Positions 51,557-60,759 of a stretch of DNA of 64,000 nt are shown here, piece after piece. The position numbers and the translations under genes are program-made. The notes beneath the pieces were generated by a model. It saw nothing but the letters and a program-made list of their open reading frames with translations, did not search any database and had not been told where the DNA came from. Position 1 is the stretch's first letter; each line of letters starts with the position of its first letter. This DNA comes from Brevibacterium jeotgali (GTDB lineage: Bacteria > Actinomycetota > Actinomycetes > Actinomycetales > Brevibacteriaceae), in contig NZ_FXZM01000005.1 in assembly GCF_900169175.1 (NCBI RefSeq), forward strand, positions 124,001 to 188,000. Direction: 5' to 3'.

Positions 51557-52768
51557 ATGGCCCGCGGCCGTCCCTTCGGAGCTCGCCCCTCCACGCCCCG
51601 CTCGCCCAGCATGGCGCTCACCGCTCTGGCAGCGGGCGGATTCGCAGTGGGCACCACCGAATTCGCGTCCATGACGCTGCTTCCGTGGATCGCCGAAGAC
51701 CTGGGCATCACGATCCCCCAGGCAGGAATGGCCGTCAGCGCGTACGCGATCGGAGTGGTCGTGGGCGCCCCGCTGCTCACCGCGCTCACTCCGCGGATGG
51801 ACCGCAAGCTGCTGCTCATCCTCGCCGCCGCGGTCTTCACCCTCGGCAATCTGCTCACCATCCTGGCGGTGAACCTGCCCATGCTCCTGGGAGTCAGGTT
51901 CCTCACCGGACTGCCCCACGGCATCACTCTGGGCATCGCAGCGATCGTCGCCGCCGGCCTGGTGCCGCCCGAACGGTCCGGCACCGCGATCTCACGGACG
52001 ATGCTGGGTCTCACGATCGCGAACATCGTCGGCGTCCCCGCGGCCACTGCACTGGGGAGCGCCGCGGGGTGGAGAGCCGCATACGTGGTCATCGCACTGA
52101 TCGGACTCGTGACGATCATCGGACTGCTGACGTTCCTGCCGGCGGTCCCCGCACGACCCACGTCCTCCGCGACAGCGGAGCTGAAGACCATGACCCGCCC
52201 TCAGGTCTGGCTGCCGCTGCTCGCGGGAGCCGTGGGATTCGGCGGATCGTTCGCGCTCTACACGTACATCACCCCGACGGTCACGGAGGTGACGGGCATC
52301 CCCGGCGGCCTCCTGCCGTGGGTCCTCGTCCTCTACGGCTGCGGCATGACGGCTGGCTCACTCGTCGCAGGACCGTGCCTGGACCGATCCATCGACAAGT
52401 CTGCGCTCGCAGGGGTGGTGGGCATGGGCGTGGTCCTCGCGCTCTTCGCCGTGCTCGCCCATATCTGGTGGATCGCCCTGCCCCTGCTGTTCCTCAACGG
52501 CATCGCCATGAGCCTCTTCACGAACGGGCTGCAGGCGCGACTGCTGCGAGAGTCCCCCGACGCTCCGAACATGTCCGCGGCGATGAATCACGCGGCCTTC
52601 AACGCAGCGAATGCGCTGGGCGCCTTTCTGGGCGGCGTCGTCGTCGCGGCCGGCCTGGGATTCCGGGCTCCCGCGGCAGTGGGCGTCCTCTGTTCGATCG
52701 CCGGCACCGCTGTCCTGCTCATCGCGTTCGGACTGGGCCGCCGGCGCCACCGCGAACGCATCGCCTGA
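51557..52768 (+). CDS. MFS transporter (DHA1/AraJ-like exporter)
   Basis: A 403-residue 12-TM transporter. FAVGTTEFASMTLLPWIAEDLGITIPQAGMAVSAYAIGVVVGAPLLTALTPRMDRKLLL is the start typical of AraJ/YdhP-type arabinose or purine exporters, with the A-motif-like loop TPRMDRK. The second half has TNGLQARLLRESPDAPNMSAAMNHAAFNAANALGAFLGG. ATAGGAGCCCC gives a good SD before the ATG. Probably drug or metabolite efflux; substrate unknown. Confidence 0.9.
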   Translation: MARGRPFGARPSTPRSPSMALTALAAGGFAVGTTEFASMTLLPWIAEDLGITIPQAGMAVSAYAIGVVVGAPLLTALTPRMDRKLLLILAAAVFTLGNLLTILAVNLPMLLGVRFLTGLPHGITLGIAAIVAAGLVPPERSGTAISRTMLGLTIANIVGVPAATALGSAAGWRAAYVVIALIGLVTIIGLLTFLPAVPARPTSSATAELKTMTRPQVWLPLLAGAVGFGGSFALYTYITPTVTEVTGIPGGLLPWVLVLYGCGMTAGSLVAGPCLDRSIDKSALAGVVGMGVVLALFAVLAHIWWIALPLLFLNGIAMSLFTNGLQARLLRESPDAPNMSAAMNHAAFNAANALGAFLGGVVVAAGLGFRAPAAVGVLCSIAGTAVLLIAFGLGRRRHRERIA

Positions 52769-52812
52769 CCCACGAGGCGAGAAGCGCCGCCCCCGTCGAA
52801 CGACGAACCGCA

Positions 52813-52874
52813 CCACCCGCGACCCGAGCCACGCGCCACCCGCGGTCCGAGCCACGCGCGGCCCGAGTCGCGCG
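52813..52874. repeat. 23-bp tandem repeat downstream of the MFS gene
   Basis: Two adjacent 23-bp copies (52813-52835, 52836-52858), differing at 2 positions (CACCCGCGACCCGAGCCACG versus CACCCGCGGTCCGAGCCACG), followed by a shortened third. It begins 44 bp after the MFS stop. The rest of the 340-bp gap to 53109 holds the operator and promoter of the ABC operon. Confidence 0.8.
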
Positions 52875-52997
52875 CCACCCGATTCGCGAGGGACGGGCTG
52901 CAGGTTCGACGGCCTCCCGGTTGCGCCCGTCCGTCGAACCGTCGACCCGCCCCTCGCGGATCCGGGTCAGCCTGGGCCGCCGTATTCATACCCATTG

Positions 52998-53035
52998 GTG
53001 ACGAGTGACGCGGACCACAGGTATATTCCACCTGT
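52998..53035 (+). promoter_or_regulatory. Predicted promoter and operator of the amino acid ABC operon
   Basis: -35 GTGACG (52998-53003), 18-bp spacer, -10 TATATT (53022-53027). The -10 is enclosed by the inverted repeat ACAGGT (53017-53022) and ACCTGT (53030-53035), a likely operator whose occupancy would block the promoter. Confidence 0.6.
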
Positions 53036-53108
53036 ATGACAGCGGATCGGGCAGGTCGGCCATCCCGCCTCCTCCACCCCCCGCACACTCGGTCCCAGGA
53101 GGCACCAC

Positions 53109-53942
53109 GTGAAGAAGATCCTGCCTGCAGTCGCCGCGAGCGCCGCAGCACTCCTCGCACTGTCCGGATGCGGAGGCGATGATCCCGACGCCGTCTCGGA
53201 GGTCGACGGCGTCCAGCTGGTCACCGCGGGGAAGCTCACCCTCTGCTCCGACATCCCCTACGAGCCGTTCGAATTCGTCGAGGACGGCGAGAACGTGGGC
53301 TTCGACATCGACCTCGCGCAGGCGACCGCGGACAGCATGGGCGTCGAACTCGAAGTCATCACGACCGCCTTCGAAGCCATCCAGTCCGGATCCGCCCTGG
53401 ACACGGGCCAATGCGACATCGCCCTGTCCGGCATGACGATCACGGAGGAGCGCCAGACGCAGATGGACTTCTCCAAGCCGTATCTCAAGGACAACCTCGC
53501 CCTCATGACGAAGAAGGACTCGGACGTCGAGAGCATCGAGGACATCCAGGGCGAGGAGGCCGGCGTCCAGCAGGCGACGACCGGAGAGACCTACGCCACC
53601 GACAACGGAGTCACCCCCGTCCAGTTCGAGGACGCGGGCCTCATGACGCAGGGCATCCAGTCCGGCCAGGTCAATGCGGTCATCGCGAACATCTCCACGA
53701 TCTTCGCGGCCACCGAGTCGGACGACAGCCTCCACCTGGTCGAGGAGTTCGACACCGGCGAGGTCATCGGCGCTGCGGTGAAGAAGGACAACACCGCGAT
53801 GCTCGAGCAGTTCGAGGCGACCGTGACAGAGCTGCGCGACTCCGGTGAGTACGACGCCATCGTCGACCAGTGGTTCGGCGAGGTCGCGGACGCGGCTCGG
53901 CTGAGCGCCGAGGAGGCGGACGAGGGGCCTGCATCCGAGTGA
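53109..53942 (+). CDS. Amino acid ABC transporter substrate-binding lipoprotein
   Basis: A 277-residue extracellular binding protein. Lipobox LLALSGC near residue 20 gives a lipid anchor. TLCSDIPYEPFEFVEDGENVGFDIDLAQA is the polar-amino-acid SBP_bac_3 signature, and DIALSGMTITEERQTQMDFSKPYLKDNLALM follows it. GGAGG lies seven bases before the GTG. It leads a permease and an ATPase gene; the ligand is likely a polar amino acid. Confidence 0.94.
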   Translation: MKKILPAVAASAAALLALSGCGGDDPDAVSEVDGVQLVTAGKLTLCSDIPYEPFEFVEDGENVGFDIDLAQATADSMGVELEVITTAFEAIQSGSALDTGQCDIALSGMTITEERQTQMDFSKPYLKDNLALMTKKDSDVESIEDIQGEEAGVQQATTGETYATDNGVTPVQFEDAGLMTQGIQSGQVNAVIANISTIFAATESDDSLHLVEEFDTGEVIGAAVKKDNTAMLEQFEATVTELRDSGEYDAIVDQWFGEVADAARLSAEEADEGPASE

Positions 53943-54063
53943 CGTGACCTGGGGGCCGACGGGTCGGCTACGATCACCCGTTGGCCCCCACACGCAGCGC
54001 GGCAGGCTCACTCACCCCGCAGAGCGCCGCCCGTACACCCACCTCTGATCGAGGAGAGCCCCC

Positions 54064-54858
54064 GTGGCAATGAGTCCGCGCAAGCGCGCACAAACGTCCA
54101 GGATCGTGCAGTACGCGATCCTCATCGTCGCTGCCGCTGCAGCCGCCTTCGTCACCGACTGGCAGACGGTCGGCGAGAAGTTCTTCAACCCGACGGTCGC
54201 CCTCCAGCAGTTCCCGGGCGTCGTCACGACCGCACTGAAGAACACGATCATCTACACCGCCCTGGGCTTCGTGCTCGCGCTGGCCCTGGGCCTCCTCCTG
54301 GCTCTTATGAAGATCTCCTCCGTGGGCCCGTACCGGTGGCTCGCGACGCTCTACATCGAGTTCTTCCGCGGTGTCCCCGCGCTGCTCGTCTTCATCGCGT
54401 TCGGCTATGCGGTGCCCTTCGCCTTCGGCATCCGGCTCGACACGTACGTCACTGTCATGCTGTCGCTCGGCATCGTCGCGTCCGCATACATCGCAGAGAC
54501 CCTGCGCGCAGGCCTGCAGGCGGTGCCGAAGGGCCAGTACGAGGCCGCACGCTCGCTGGGCATGAGCCACACCCGCGCGATGATCAGCATCGTCATCCCG
54601 CAGGCGATCCGGATCATCCTGCCGCCGCTGACCAACGAGATCATCATGATGACGAAGGACTCGTCGCTCATCTACCTGCTGGGACTCACCGCGAGCCAGT
54701 ACGAGCTGGCGAAATTCGGCCGCGAGGCGATCTCGTCCCCGGAAGCGGGTCTCACCCCACTCGTCATCGCAGGCGCCGCATACCTCGTCATCACGGTGCC
54801 ACTGGGCATCCTGGCGCGCAGGTTCGAATCACGCACAGCGAAGCTGTCGAGGCCGTAG
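54064..54858 (+). CDS. Amino acid ABC transporter permease
   Basis: A 264-residue His/Glu/Gln/Arg-type permease with a charged N-terminus, one extra N-terminal helix, then the core. Marker segments: VTTALKNTIIYTALGFVLALALGLLLALMK, and the EAA loop LQAVPKGQYEAARSLGMSHTRAMISIVIPQAIRIILPPLTNEIIMMTKDSSL. The GTG at 54064 has GAGGAGAG at good spacing; the ATG at 54070 is an alternative. It pairs with the binding protein upstream (121-bp gap) and the ATPase downstream. Confidence 0.94.
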   Translation: MAMSPRKRAQTSRIVQYAILIVAAAAAAFVTDWQTVGEKFFNPTVALQQFPGVVTTALKNTIIYTALGFVLALALGLLLALMKISSVGPYRWLATLYIEFFRGVPALLVFIAFGYAVPFAFGIRLDTYVTVMLSLGIVASAYIAETLRAGLQAVPKGQYEAARSLGMSHTRAMISIVIPQAIRIILPPLTNEIIMMTKDSSLIYLLGLTASQYELAKFGREAISSPEAGLTPLVIAGAAYLVITVPLGILARRFESRTAKLSRP

Positions 54859-54942
54859 TGCGGACACGATGACGGCACCCGCCCCTCACCCGCACGGCCC
54901 GGCAGATCTCCGGCAGGACCGGTACCCGCACAAGGAGCGCCC

Positions 54943-55728
54943 ATGAGCACCCCCGCCACCCCTCACGTGCCCGCAGCGCAGGGCTGCACGATCACGAACC
55001 TCCACAAGTCCTACGGAGACGTAGAGGTCCTCAAGGGGATCAGCGTCGATGTGAAGCCGGGAGAGGTCGTCTGCCTGATCGGCCCCTCCGGATCCGGCAA
55101 GTCGACTCTGCTGCGCTGCATCAATCTCCTGGAGGAGCCGAACGACGGCACGATCACCGTGGCGGGCTTCGACGCGACGGACCCGGACGTGCAGCTCGAC
55201 GAGATGCGGGCGCACGTCGGCATGGTCTTCCAGAGCTTCAACCTCTTTCCGCACATGAGTGCGCTGGACAACTGCTCGATCGCCCAGCGACGTGTCCTCG
55301 GGAGGAGCAGGGACGAAGCAGACGCCACGTCTCGAGAGCATCTGGAACAGGTGGGGCTCGCCGAACTGGCCGACCGGTATCCGGACCAGCTGTCCGGAGG
55401 TCAGCAGCAGCGTGTCGCGATCGCCCGCGCTCTGTCGATGCAGCCGTCGCTCATGCTCTTCGACGAGCCCACCTCCGCACTCGACCCGGAGACGGTGGGC
55501 GACGTGCTGGGCGTCATGCGCCAGCTGGCGAAGGCCGGCATGACGATGGTCGTCGTCACGCACGAGATGGGCTTCGCCCGCGACGTGGCCGACCGCGTCC
55601 TCTTCATGGACGGAGGCCTCCTCGTCGAGCAGGGTCCTGCACGCGAGGTCATCGGCAATCCCCAGCACGAGCGCACGCAGTCGTTCCTGGCCCGCGTCCT
55701 CCACCCGGACGGCACCGTCGACGGCTGA
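54943..55728 (+). CDS. Amino acid ABC transporter ATP-binding protein
   Basis: A 261-residue GlnQ-type ATPase: Walker [44 protein letters not shown] (signature and Walker B), and [13 protein letters not shown] (switch). [18 protein letters not shown] is the Q-loop typical of polar amino acid systems. AAGGAG lies at good distance before the ATG. It completes the transporter; the next gene starts only 30 bp later. Confidence 0.96.
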   Translation: MSTPATPHVPAAQGCTITNLHKSYGDVEVLKGISVDVKPGEVVCLIGPSGSGKSTLLRCINLLEEPNDGTITVAGFDATDPDVQLDEMRAHVGMVFQSFNLFPHMSALDNCSIAQRRVLGRSRDEADATSREHLEQVGLAELADRYPDQLSGGQQQRVAIARALSMQPSLMLFDEPTSALDPETVGDVLGVMRQLAKAGMTMVVVTHEMGFARDVADRVLFMDGGLLVEQGPAREVIGNPQHERTQSFLARVLHPDGTVDG

Positions 55729-55758
55729 GCGTCCGGGCCACGTGATAGGACTGTGTCC

Positions 55759-57489
55759 ATGAGCGAAGCCACAGCGTCCGCCACCGCCGCCGGAGCCACC
55801 ACGTCCACCATGTCCGCAGGCCACCTCATCGTCCGTCAGCTGGAAGCTGAGGGGGTCCAGCGGATCTACAACGTGCCGGGCGAATCGTTCCTCGACGTGC
55901 TCGACGGGCTCTACGACTCCCCCATCCACACTGTCGTGTGCCGCCAGGAGGGCGGGGCGGGCTACGCCGCACTCGCAGAGGCTCGCCTGACCAGCCGTCC
56001 CGGCATCGCCATGGTCACCCGCGGGCCGGGCGCCTCCAACGCGATGATCTCCATCCACACGGCATACCAGGATGCGACACCGCTCGTCCTGTTCGTGGGC
56101 CTCATCCCCACTGCGCAGCGCGGACGGGAGGCCTTCCAGGAGTTCGAACCGGCCGGCTGGTTCGGCTCCACCGCGAAGAAGGTGCTGATCCTCGATGACC
56201 CGGACTCCGCCGCGAGGGTCGTCGCCGACGCACTCCATACGGCCGCCTCGGGCCGACCAGGCCCGGTCATCGTGGGCCTGCCGGAGGAGACGCTGCTCGA
56301 ACGCACCGCCTCCCAGCCGGTCCCGCCCCGTCCCCTGCCCGCCCCTGCACCCGCGCCCGTGGACGTCGCCGCCGTGGAATCGGCCGTCGCCGCCGCGCAG
56401 AAACCCCTTCTGATCGTCGGAGGACAGGGCTGGACAGGCGATGCCGCTGCGGAGATCTCCACCTGGGCCCGCAGTCGTGGGGCCGGCATCGTCGCTGACT
56501 TCCGCGCACACGATGCCGTGGACCATGACGAGTCGGTGTTCCTGGGACCGCTGGGATTCTCCAGCTGGCCCGGCACACGGGACGCGCTCGAAGAAGCGGA
56601 CCTCCACATCTTCATCGGCTGTGTGCGCGCCGATGTCATGACGGGCGGGTACTCCTTCGGAGTGAGCCCTGACCGCACACTCGTCGCGGGACCGGACCCG
56701 GACGCCCACGGGCACTTCGGGCCGCTGGATCAGCAGATCCTCACCACCCCGGTGGCACTGGCCCGGGCACTGTCGTCCTCCGCTGCGCACGGCTCCGCGG
56801 ACGGGGGCTCGACCGGCGCCTCCGTCGGCACCTCGGCCGCCGTGCCGGAGGACGCCCCCGAGGATGCCGCCTGGTACTCGGACCACCGGAGCCGGTACAT
56901 CGACTGGCGCACCAGCGTCGTCGGGGGCGAGCGCAGCGATGAGTTCATCGACCGCGACCGGGCCTACCGCGATGCGGCGGAGGTCCTCCCCCACGACGCG
57001 ATCCTCACGTACGGCGCGGGCAATTATTCCGCGTGGGCGCTGCGCTACTGGCCTCTGCACGGCCCGGGCTCCGTCGCCGCACCGCGCAACGGCGCGATGG
57101 GCATGGGAACACCCGCGGCCGTGGCGGCCGCCCTCACGTTCCCCGACCGCGCCGTCGTGGCGCTGGCCGGCGACGGCTGCTTCATGATGAACGGCCAGGA
57201 GTTCGCGACGGCCGTCCACGAAGGCCTCAACATCACGGTCATCGTGGATGACAACTCCGTCTACGGAACGATCGTCGGCCACCAGGTGCGGGAGTACCCC
57301 GGTCGCCCCTCCGGCACGACGATGACCAACCCGGACTTCGCGGCGCTGGCCGATGCGTACGGCGGACGCGGGTTCCCCGTGAAGCGGACGGCCGACTTCG
57401 TGCCGATGTTCGAGCAGGCGCTCGCGCACGACGGTCCCGCACTCCTGCACATCCGCACGGATCCGGAGGTCCGACTGCCGCGCGTGTGA
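55759..57489 (+). CDS. Thiamine-pyrophosphate-dependent enzyme (acetolactate synthase-like)
   Basis: A 576-residue TPP enzyme. The PYR domain starts MSAGHLIVRQLEAEGVQRIYNVPGESFLDVLDGL, with the catalytic Glu in NVPGES; TRGPGASNAMISIHTAYQDATPLVLFVGLIP and EAFQEFEPAGWFGSTAKKV follow. The TPP motif is LAGDGCFMMNGQEFATAVHEGLNITVIVDDN. The middle domain carries a Ser/Gly/Asp-rich insertion (about 350-370). Reaction unclear: acetolactate synthase, benzoylformate or oxalyl-CoA-type decarboxylase are options. It starts 30 bp after the ABC ATPase, so it probably shares the operon. Confidence 0.88.
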   Translation: MSEATASATAAGATTSTMSAGHLIVRQLEAEGVQRIYNVPGESFLDVLDGLYDSPIHTVVCRQEGGAGYAALAEARLTSRPGIAMVTRGPGASNAMISIHTAYQDATPLVLFVGLIPTAQRGREAFQEFEPAGWFGSTAKKVLILDDPDSAARVVADALHTAASGRPGPVIVGLPEETLLERTASQPVPPRPLPAPAPAPVDVAAVESAVAAAQKPLLIVGGQGWTGDAAAEISTWARSRGAGIVADFRAHDAVDHDESVFLGPLGFSSWPGTRDALEEADLHIFIGCVRADVMTGGYSFGVSPDRTLVAGPDPDAHGHFGPLDQQILTTPVALARALSSSAAHGSADGGSTGASVGTSAAVPEDAPEDAAWYSDHRSRYIDWRTSVVGGERSDEFIDRDRAYRDAAEVLPHDAILTYGAGNYSAWALRYWPLHGPGSVAAPRNGAMGMGTPAAVAAALTFPDRAVVALAGDGCFMMNGQEFATAVHEGLNITVIVDDNSVYGTIVGHQVREYPGRPSGTTMTNPDFAALADAYGGRGFPVKRTADFVPMFEQALAHDGPALLHIRTDPEVRLPRV

Positions 57490-57563
57490 GCGCTGGTGAG
57501 CTCCAGAGCACCCTCCCGCGGAATACCGAGACCCCTGCTTCAGCTCTTTCTTTTGCGAAGTGA

Positions 57564-57580
57564 ACTCTATATTCTGGAGT
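57564..57580 (+). promoter_or_regulatory. -10 and HxlR operator-like repeat before the HxlR gene
   Basis: ACTC (57564-57567, wait-free core) and GAGT (57577-57580) enclose TATATT (57568-57573), a good -10, just before the ATG at 57582. Binding by the HxlR protein itself would block transcription; the start site would be at or next to the ATG. The arms are only 4 bp, so this is tentative. Confidence 0.4.
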
Positions 57581-57581
57581 C

Positions 57582-58241
57582 ATGAGTAAGGACTACGGAC
57601 AGTTCTGCGGCCTCGCGAGAGCGGCACAGGTGCTCGGTGAACGATGGGCGCTGATGATCGTCCGCGATCTCACCGTCAGCGCCCGACGGTTCACGGACCT
57701 GCATGAGGGGCTGCCCGGCATCCCCACCACGGTGCTGACCACCAGGCTCCGTGAGCTGGAGGAATCAGCCGTGATCACGCGCCGGGCCGCACCATCCCCG
57801 GCCCGCGGGGTGCTCTACGAGCTGACGCCCCGCGGCCGCGACCTGCAGCCGATCCTCGACGCCCTCGGGCGCTGGGGAGCCGAAGCGATGGCCTCTCCCC
57901 GGGAGTCGGAAGTCGTCACGGACTCCTCACTGGCCAGCGCGCTGCGCTCCGCCCACAGGCCCGGCGGCCTCGCCGGGCCGCTCACGTACCACGTGCGCTC
58001 GGGCGCGGCCTCCGCCTGGGCGACTACCCGCGGCGACGAGGTGACGGTGGGTCCCGGCGAGCCCTCGTCGGATCCGGATCTCACCATCGACGCCGGCCCC
58101 GAGCTGCGTCTTCTGCTCGCGGGAACCCTGACTCCCGAAGAGGCGCTGGCCTCAGGAGGCATCGCCATTGCGGGTGCCCGGCGGCTCCTCGAGGAGTTCA
58201 CCCGCTCCTTCCGCGTCCCCCTGTCTGCACCCGCCCCCTGA
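57582..58241 (+). CDS. HxlR family regulator with a C-terminal SCP2-like domain
   Basis: A 219-residue protein. Residues 1-100 are an HxlR winged helix: GLARAAQVLGERWALMIVRDLTVSARRFTDLHEGLPGIPTTVLTTRLRELEESAVITRR, Cys9 included. Residues about 120-215 form a second domain (LTYHVRSGAASAWATTRGDEVTVGPGEPSSDPDLTIDAGPELRLLLAGTLTPEEALASGGIAIAG) that resembles sterol-carrier/SCP2-type folds. Hybrids of this layout occur in actinobacteria; the ligand is unknown. It is followed 12 bp later by a RibD_C reductase-like gene, probably its target. Confidence 0.85.
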   Translation: MSKDYGQFCGLARAAQVLGERWALMIVRDLTVSARRFTDLHEGLPGIPTTVLTTRLRELEESAVITRRAAPSPARGVLYELTPRGRDLQPILDALGRWGAEAMASPRESEVVTDSSLASALRSAHRPGGLAGPLTYHVRSGAASAWATTRGDEVTVGPGEPSSDPDLTIDAGPELRLLLAGTLTPEEALASGGIAIAGARRLLEEFTRSFRVPLSAPAP

Positions 58242-58253
58242 AAGGACACCCTC

Positions 58254-58913
58254 ATGAAGCTCAGCATCAACCTGTTCACGACCCTGGACGGCGTCAGCCA
58301 AGCACCCGGCGGCGCCGAGGAGGACACCCGCGGCGGATTCACCCGCGGCGGCTGGCTCCTGCCGCACTTCGACGAGGGCTGCGGGAAGGCCGTCGACGAG
58401 TGGTACCGCCACGCCAGCGCTCTGCTCCTGGGCCGCCACACCTACGACACCTTCGCCGGCCACTGGCCGCTCGTCACTGACCCCGACGACCGGGTCGCAG
58501 CCGCCATCAACACCCTGCGCAAGTACGTCGTCACCTCCTCGCCGACCGGCGAGACCTGGGCGGACACGACGACGGTCCTGGACTCCGATGCCCTGGACCG
58601 CATTCGTGACCTCAAAGCCCGGGACGGCGACGAGCTCCAGGTGCACGGCAGCGTCCGCCTCGCCAGGAGCCTGCACGAGGCCGGGCTGGTGGACATCTAC
58701 CGGCTGCTCGTCGCCCCCGTCGTCGTAGGCTCCGGATCTCGCCTGCTCGAGGCCGGCGGGCCCGCACACTCCCTGACGGTGACCAGCGGCACCATCACCG
58801 CCAGCGGCGTCACCTCTCTCGTCATGGAACCGCGCGAGTTCGTCGCGGCGACCGCGACCGTCGAGGACGGCAAGGACTCCGTCAGTCGGGACGCGCACCC
58901 CCTCACCCCGTGA
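58254..58913 (+). CDS. Dihydrofolate-reductase-like (RibD C-terminal domain) protein
   Basis: A 219-residue RibD_C protein: SINLFTTLDGVSQAPGGAEED at the start, ALLLGRHTYDTFAGHWP, KYVVTSSPT, and the NADPH region LQVHGSVRLARSLHEAGLVDIYRLLVAPVVVGSGSRLL. The last 45 residues (EPREFVAATATVEDGKDSV...) look like a tail. Substrate unknown. AAAGGA seven bases before the ATG. It is co-transcribed with the HxlR gene. A second family member is at 38301-38888. Confidence 0.9.
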   Translation: MKLSINLFTTLDGVSQAPGGAEEDTRGGFTRGGWLLPHFDEGCGKAVDEWYRHASALLLGRHTYDTFAGHWPLVTDPDDRVAAAINTLRKYVVTSSPTGETWADTTTVLDSDALDRIRDLKARDGDELQVHGSVRLARSLHEAGLVDIYRLLVAPVVVGSGSRLLEAGGPAHSLTVTSGTITASGVTSLVMEPREFVAATATVEDGKDSVSRDAHPLTP

Positions 58914-59034
58914 GCGGCGATCACGGGATCACGGCCGGTCGGGCCCCTTCATCGGTCCGAGGAGGACACTCTAGGCTGGACCTGCGGTGAGCACCGCACT
59001 CGCGCCGCGCACGCCCGTCGAACGGAGATCCCCG

Positions 59035-60663
59035 ATGCTCGACCTCATCCTGGACAACGCTCGGATCCGCACCCTGGACGACGACCGGCCGGGAGCTCGG
59101 ACGATCGGCCTGTGGGAGGGGAAGATCGTCGGGTTCGACGACGACGTGCGCAGCCTCAACGCCGCGCGGCGCATCAACCTCGACGGGGCGACGGTGCTGC
59201 CCGGGTTCAACGATGCGCACTGCCACACGACCTGGTACGGCCTCTCGCTGGCGAGTGTCGACTGCACCGCGCTGCCGGGCGGCCTGGACGAGGTCTACCG
59301 CCGGATCGAGGACGCGGCACAGTCCACCCCGGCCGGCGAATGGATCAACGCCACCGGATACGGGCACCGGGACTACGGCGGCGAGTACCCCGATCTCGAG
59401 GTGCTGGACCGCATCACAGGCGATCGCCCGCTCTTCCTCCGCCAGCAGTCGGGGCACTCCGCGATCGTCAACACCGCTGCGATGGAGCGCGCCGGAATGC
59501 TGGCCCCCGGTTTCCGGGACCCCGCGGGAGGACGGGTCGTGCGCGACCGGGACGGCCACCCCACCGGGCTCGTCGAGGAGACCGCGCAGGCACTCATCCA
59601 GGACCTCATCCGCCCCTACTCCCTCGACACCGTCGTCGACGCTCTGGACCGTGCGACTGCGGTCTATGCGTCGGAGGGGATCACCAGCTTCGGCGAATGC
59701 GGCATCTTCGCCGGATGGATCGGCCACTCCCCCCTCGAAGCGCACGCGTACCAGTCGGCACGGGAGCAGGGGAAGCTGCGCGCACGTGCACAGATCATGC
59801 CGATGGCCGACGGGCTGCACCGGATCGGCGCGCACACGGCGGACGACTACGGGATCGGCCTGGACACCGGCGTGCGGACCGGGTTCGGCGATGACTGGCT
59901 GAGCTTCGGACCCGCGAAGATCTTCATGGACGGGGCGATGAGCGGTGAGACCGCCGCGATGAGGGAGGACTACGCAGGACGCGACACTGCCGGATATCTG
60001 CAGGACGACCCGGAGACGCTCCGCCGGACGATCCTCGACGTCTATCGGTCCGGATGGTCGCTGGCCGTCCACGCTATCGGCGACCTGGCCGTCGACCACG
60101 CGGTCCGCAATATCGTCGAGGCGATGGATACGTATGGACGGCGCAGCGTCCCCAACCGCATCGAGCACGCGGGCACCGTCCACGACGAGCACCTGGCGAC
60201 GCTGTCCGAGTACGGCATCGCCGTCACCCCGCAGGCATCGTTCGCCCGCGACATCGGCGACGGGATGAACCATTCGGTCGGAGAGGAGAGGCGCCGCCTC
60301 CTGTACCGGGGGCGGTCCTTCGTCGACGCCGGCGTCCTGCTCGCGGGATCGTCGGACCGTCCGTGCTCCGATGGCAATGCGCTGCGCGGCATCCAGTCAT
60401 TCGTGGATCGTCTCACCAGCACGGGAGACGTCTTCGGGTCCGCCGAGGAATGCCTCACCGCGAAGCAGGCGGTGACCGCCTACACGCGGACCGCGGCCCA
60501 GGCCTCCGGCCACGGCGCGGTCAAGGGGACGCTCGCGCGCGGAAAACTCGCGGACCTCGTCGTCCTGGGTGATGACCCGCTCTCCGTCGACGCGACGACG
60601 ATCAAGGACATCGACGTCGTCGCCACCCTCGCCGGCGGGGAGTTCACGCACTCGACCCTGTGA
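59035..60663 (+). CDS. Amidohydrolase (YtcJ-like)
   Basis: A 542-residue metal-dependent hydrolase. The metal site HCH is in LPGFNDAHCHTTWYGLSL; the Lys in FGPAKIFMDGAMSGETAAM is the usual metal-bridging position; VHAIGDLAVDHAVRN and the C-terminal LARGKLADLVVLGDDPL are standard. YtcJ-like enzymes act on exocyclic or acylated amines; the substrate is unknown. The ATG at 59035 has GGAGA at seven bases; a GTG at 58987 would add 16 residues. It converges with the acyl-CoA ligase gene. Confidence 0.9.
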   Translation: MLDLILDNARIRTLDDDRPGARTIGLWEGKIVGFDDDVRSLNAARRINLDGATVLPGFNDAHCHTTWYGLSLASVDCTALPGGLDEVYRRIEDAAQSTPAGEWINATGYGHRDYGGEYPDLEVLDRITGDRPLFLRQQSGHSAIVNTAAMERAGMLAPGFRDPAGGRVVRDRDGHPTGLVEETAQALIQDLIRPYSLDTVVDALDRATAVYASEGITSFGECGIFAGWIGHSPLEAHAYQSAREQGKLRARAQIMPMADGLHRIGAHTADDYGIGLDTGVRTGFGDDWLSFGPAKIFMDGAMSGETAAMREDYAGRDTAGYLQDDPETLRRTILDVYRSGWSLAVHAIGDLAVDHAVRNIVEAMDTYGRRSVPNRIEHAGTVHDEHLATLSEYGIAVTPQASFARDIGDGMNHSVGEERRRLLYRGRSFVDAGVLLAGSSDRPCSDGNALRGIQSFVDRLTSTGDVFGSAEECLTAKQAVTAYTRTAAQASGHGAVKGTLARGKLADLVVLGDDPLSVDATTIKDIDVVATLAGGEFTHSTL

Positions 60664-60759
60664 CGAGGCTGGACGCCCAGGATCACACCCAGGATGGTCG
60701 TCGGGCCGGGTGAGTGTCCTGAGCCTGGTCGGTGTCCAGGCGATGAGTACTGTTCCTGC

